A model generated the notes under the pieces. The model saw only the letters and a list, made by a program, of their open reading frames with translations, did no database searches and was not told the DNA's origin. Below are positions 40,141 through 40,238 of a stretch of DNA of 40,238 nucleotides, piece after piece. How positions within the stretch are numbered: the stretch's first letter is position 1; each line of letters begins with the position of its first letter. Source of the DNA: an uncultured Eubacteriales bacterium (GTDB taxonomy: Bacteria > Bacillota > Clostridia > Oscillospirales > Oscillospiraceae); NCBI GenBank assembly GCA_900317855.1, contig ONIG01000019.1, positions 1 through 40,238 on the forward strand, read 5' to 3'. The position numbers were made by a program, and so were the translations under genes.

Positions 40141-40238
40141 TGAACCGCCCCAGATTGTGCGGACAGCACAAAAAACACCCCCTAAGCAGGGATATGAAAT
40201 TTTAAGCAACATACTGGCACCGAAATTCCATCGGTGTC
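40141..40238 (-). mobile_element. Right end of the same IS3-type element, inverted and truncated
   Basis: It is the exact reverse complement of 1-97 plus one further base. The outer tip (TGAACCGCC...) is at 40141, adjacent to chromosomal sequence, and the transposase would be read into the window on the minus strand. Confidence 0.75.
40202..40238 (-). CDS. C-terminal tail of IS3-family transposase OrfB (partial)
   Basis: The minus strand encodes the same TPMEFRCQYVA and stop as 1-36. The remainder is cut by the window edge. Confidence 0.7.
   Translation of the reverse strand, partial: TPMEFRCQYVA

Overview
The window is a 40.2 kb, high-GC stretch of ordinary chromosome, apart from its two ends and a few AT-rich islands. 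The gene set points to a strictly anaerobic, endospore-lineage Bacillota, most likely an Oscillospiraceae-type gut Clostridium. It includes SpoIIP, a SleB-like cell wall hydrolase and a BofC-like protein (sporulation lineage), reverse rubrerythrin plus rubredoxin under PerR, NfnAB transhydrogenase, phosphoketolase, a 2-hydroxyacyl-CoA dehydratase pair, a TSCPD-domain protein, and SAM-I riboswitch control of metK. The family-level placement is inference from gene content and codon style; no rRNA gene is present and I recognised no tRNA gene.

Both ends carry the same 97 bp sequence in opposite orientation. It reads as the last codons of an IS3-type transposase followed by the outer inverted repeat of that element. 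The window is therefore a segment bounded by two copies of one insertion sequence, which may simply be where an assembly stopped.

Layout. 129-1519 (-): hypB and a lipoprotein. 1678-5333 (+): polyphosphate kinase, then SAM-I riboswitch and metK. 5346-5548: hairpin/palindrome cluster. 5595-10454 (-): envelope genes (zinc-ribbon/YARHG membrane protein, five-SH3b NlpC/P60 hydrolase with a small partner, class A PBP). 10646-13108 (+): BofC-like protein, DUF1292 protein, a probable 6S RNA, a repeat block, and low-specificity threonine aldolase. 13170-15777 (-): rsmG, SleB-like hydrolase, TSCPD protein. 15888-19635 (+): spoIIP, a CBS-pair protein with a structured leader, a second repeat block, the perR-revRbr-rubredoxin oxidative stress set, and a TM2 protein. 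19692-22364 (-): a transmembrane pseudokinase with a C-type-lectin ectodomain, and a PAP2 phosphatase. 22502-24341 (+): LUD protein, DUF308 protein, MarR regulator. 24395-24760: third repeat block. 24834-32700 (+): two FAD oxidoreductases, phosphoketolase, nfnAB. 32800-34834 (-): cupin, a 24-codon peptide gene with its own promoter and terminator, a VanY-type carboxypeptidase, DUF1653 and an unknown. 35011-37784 (+): two 2-hydroxyacyl-CoA dehydratase family subunits. 37908-39270 (-): an AT-rich Mrr-type endonuclease and a YgjV-like membrane protein. 39436-40116 (+): a YczE/YitT-like membrane protein.

Three themes recur: cell wall and envelope remodelling (PBP, NlpC/P60, SleB-like, VanY, SpoIIP, PAP2, lectin-pseudokinase), anaerobic redox metabolism (NfnAB, flavoproteins, dehydratase, phosphoketolase) and peroxide defence. 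The less expected items are the small peptide gene at 33312-33386 with direct repeats upstream of its promoter, the pseudokinase-lectin fusion, the leader RNA of the CBS gene, and a dispersed MITE-like family with three copies here.
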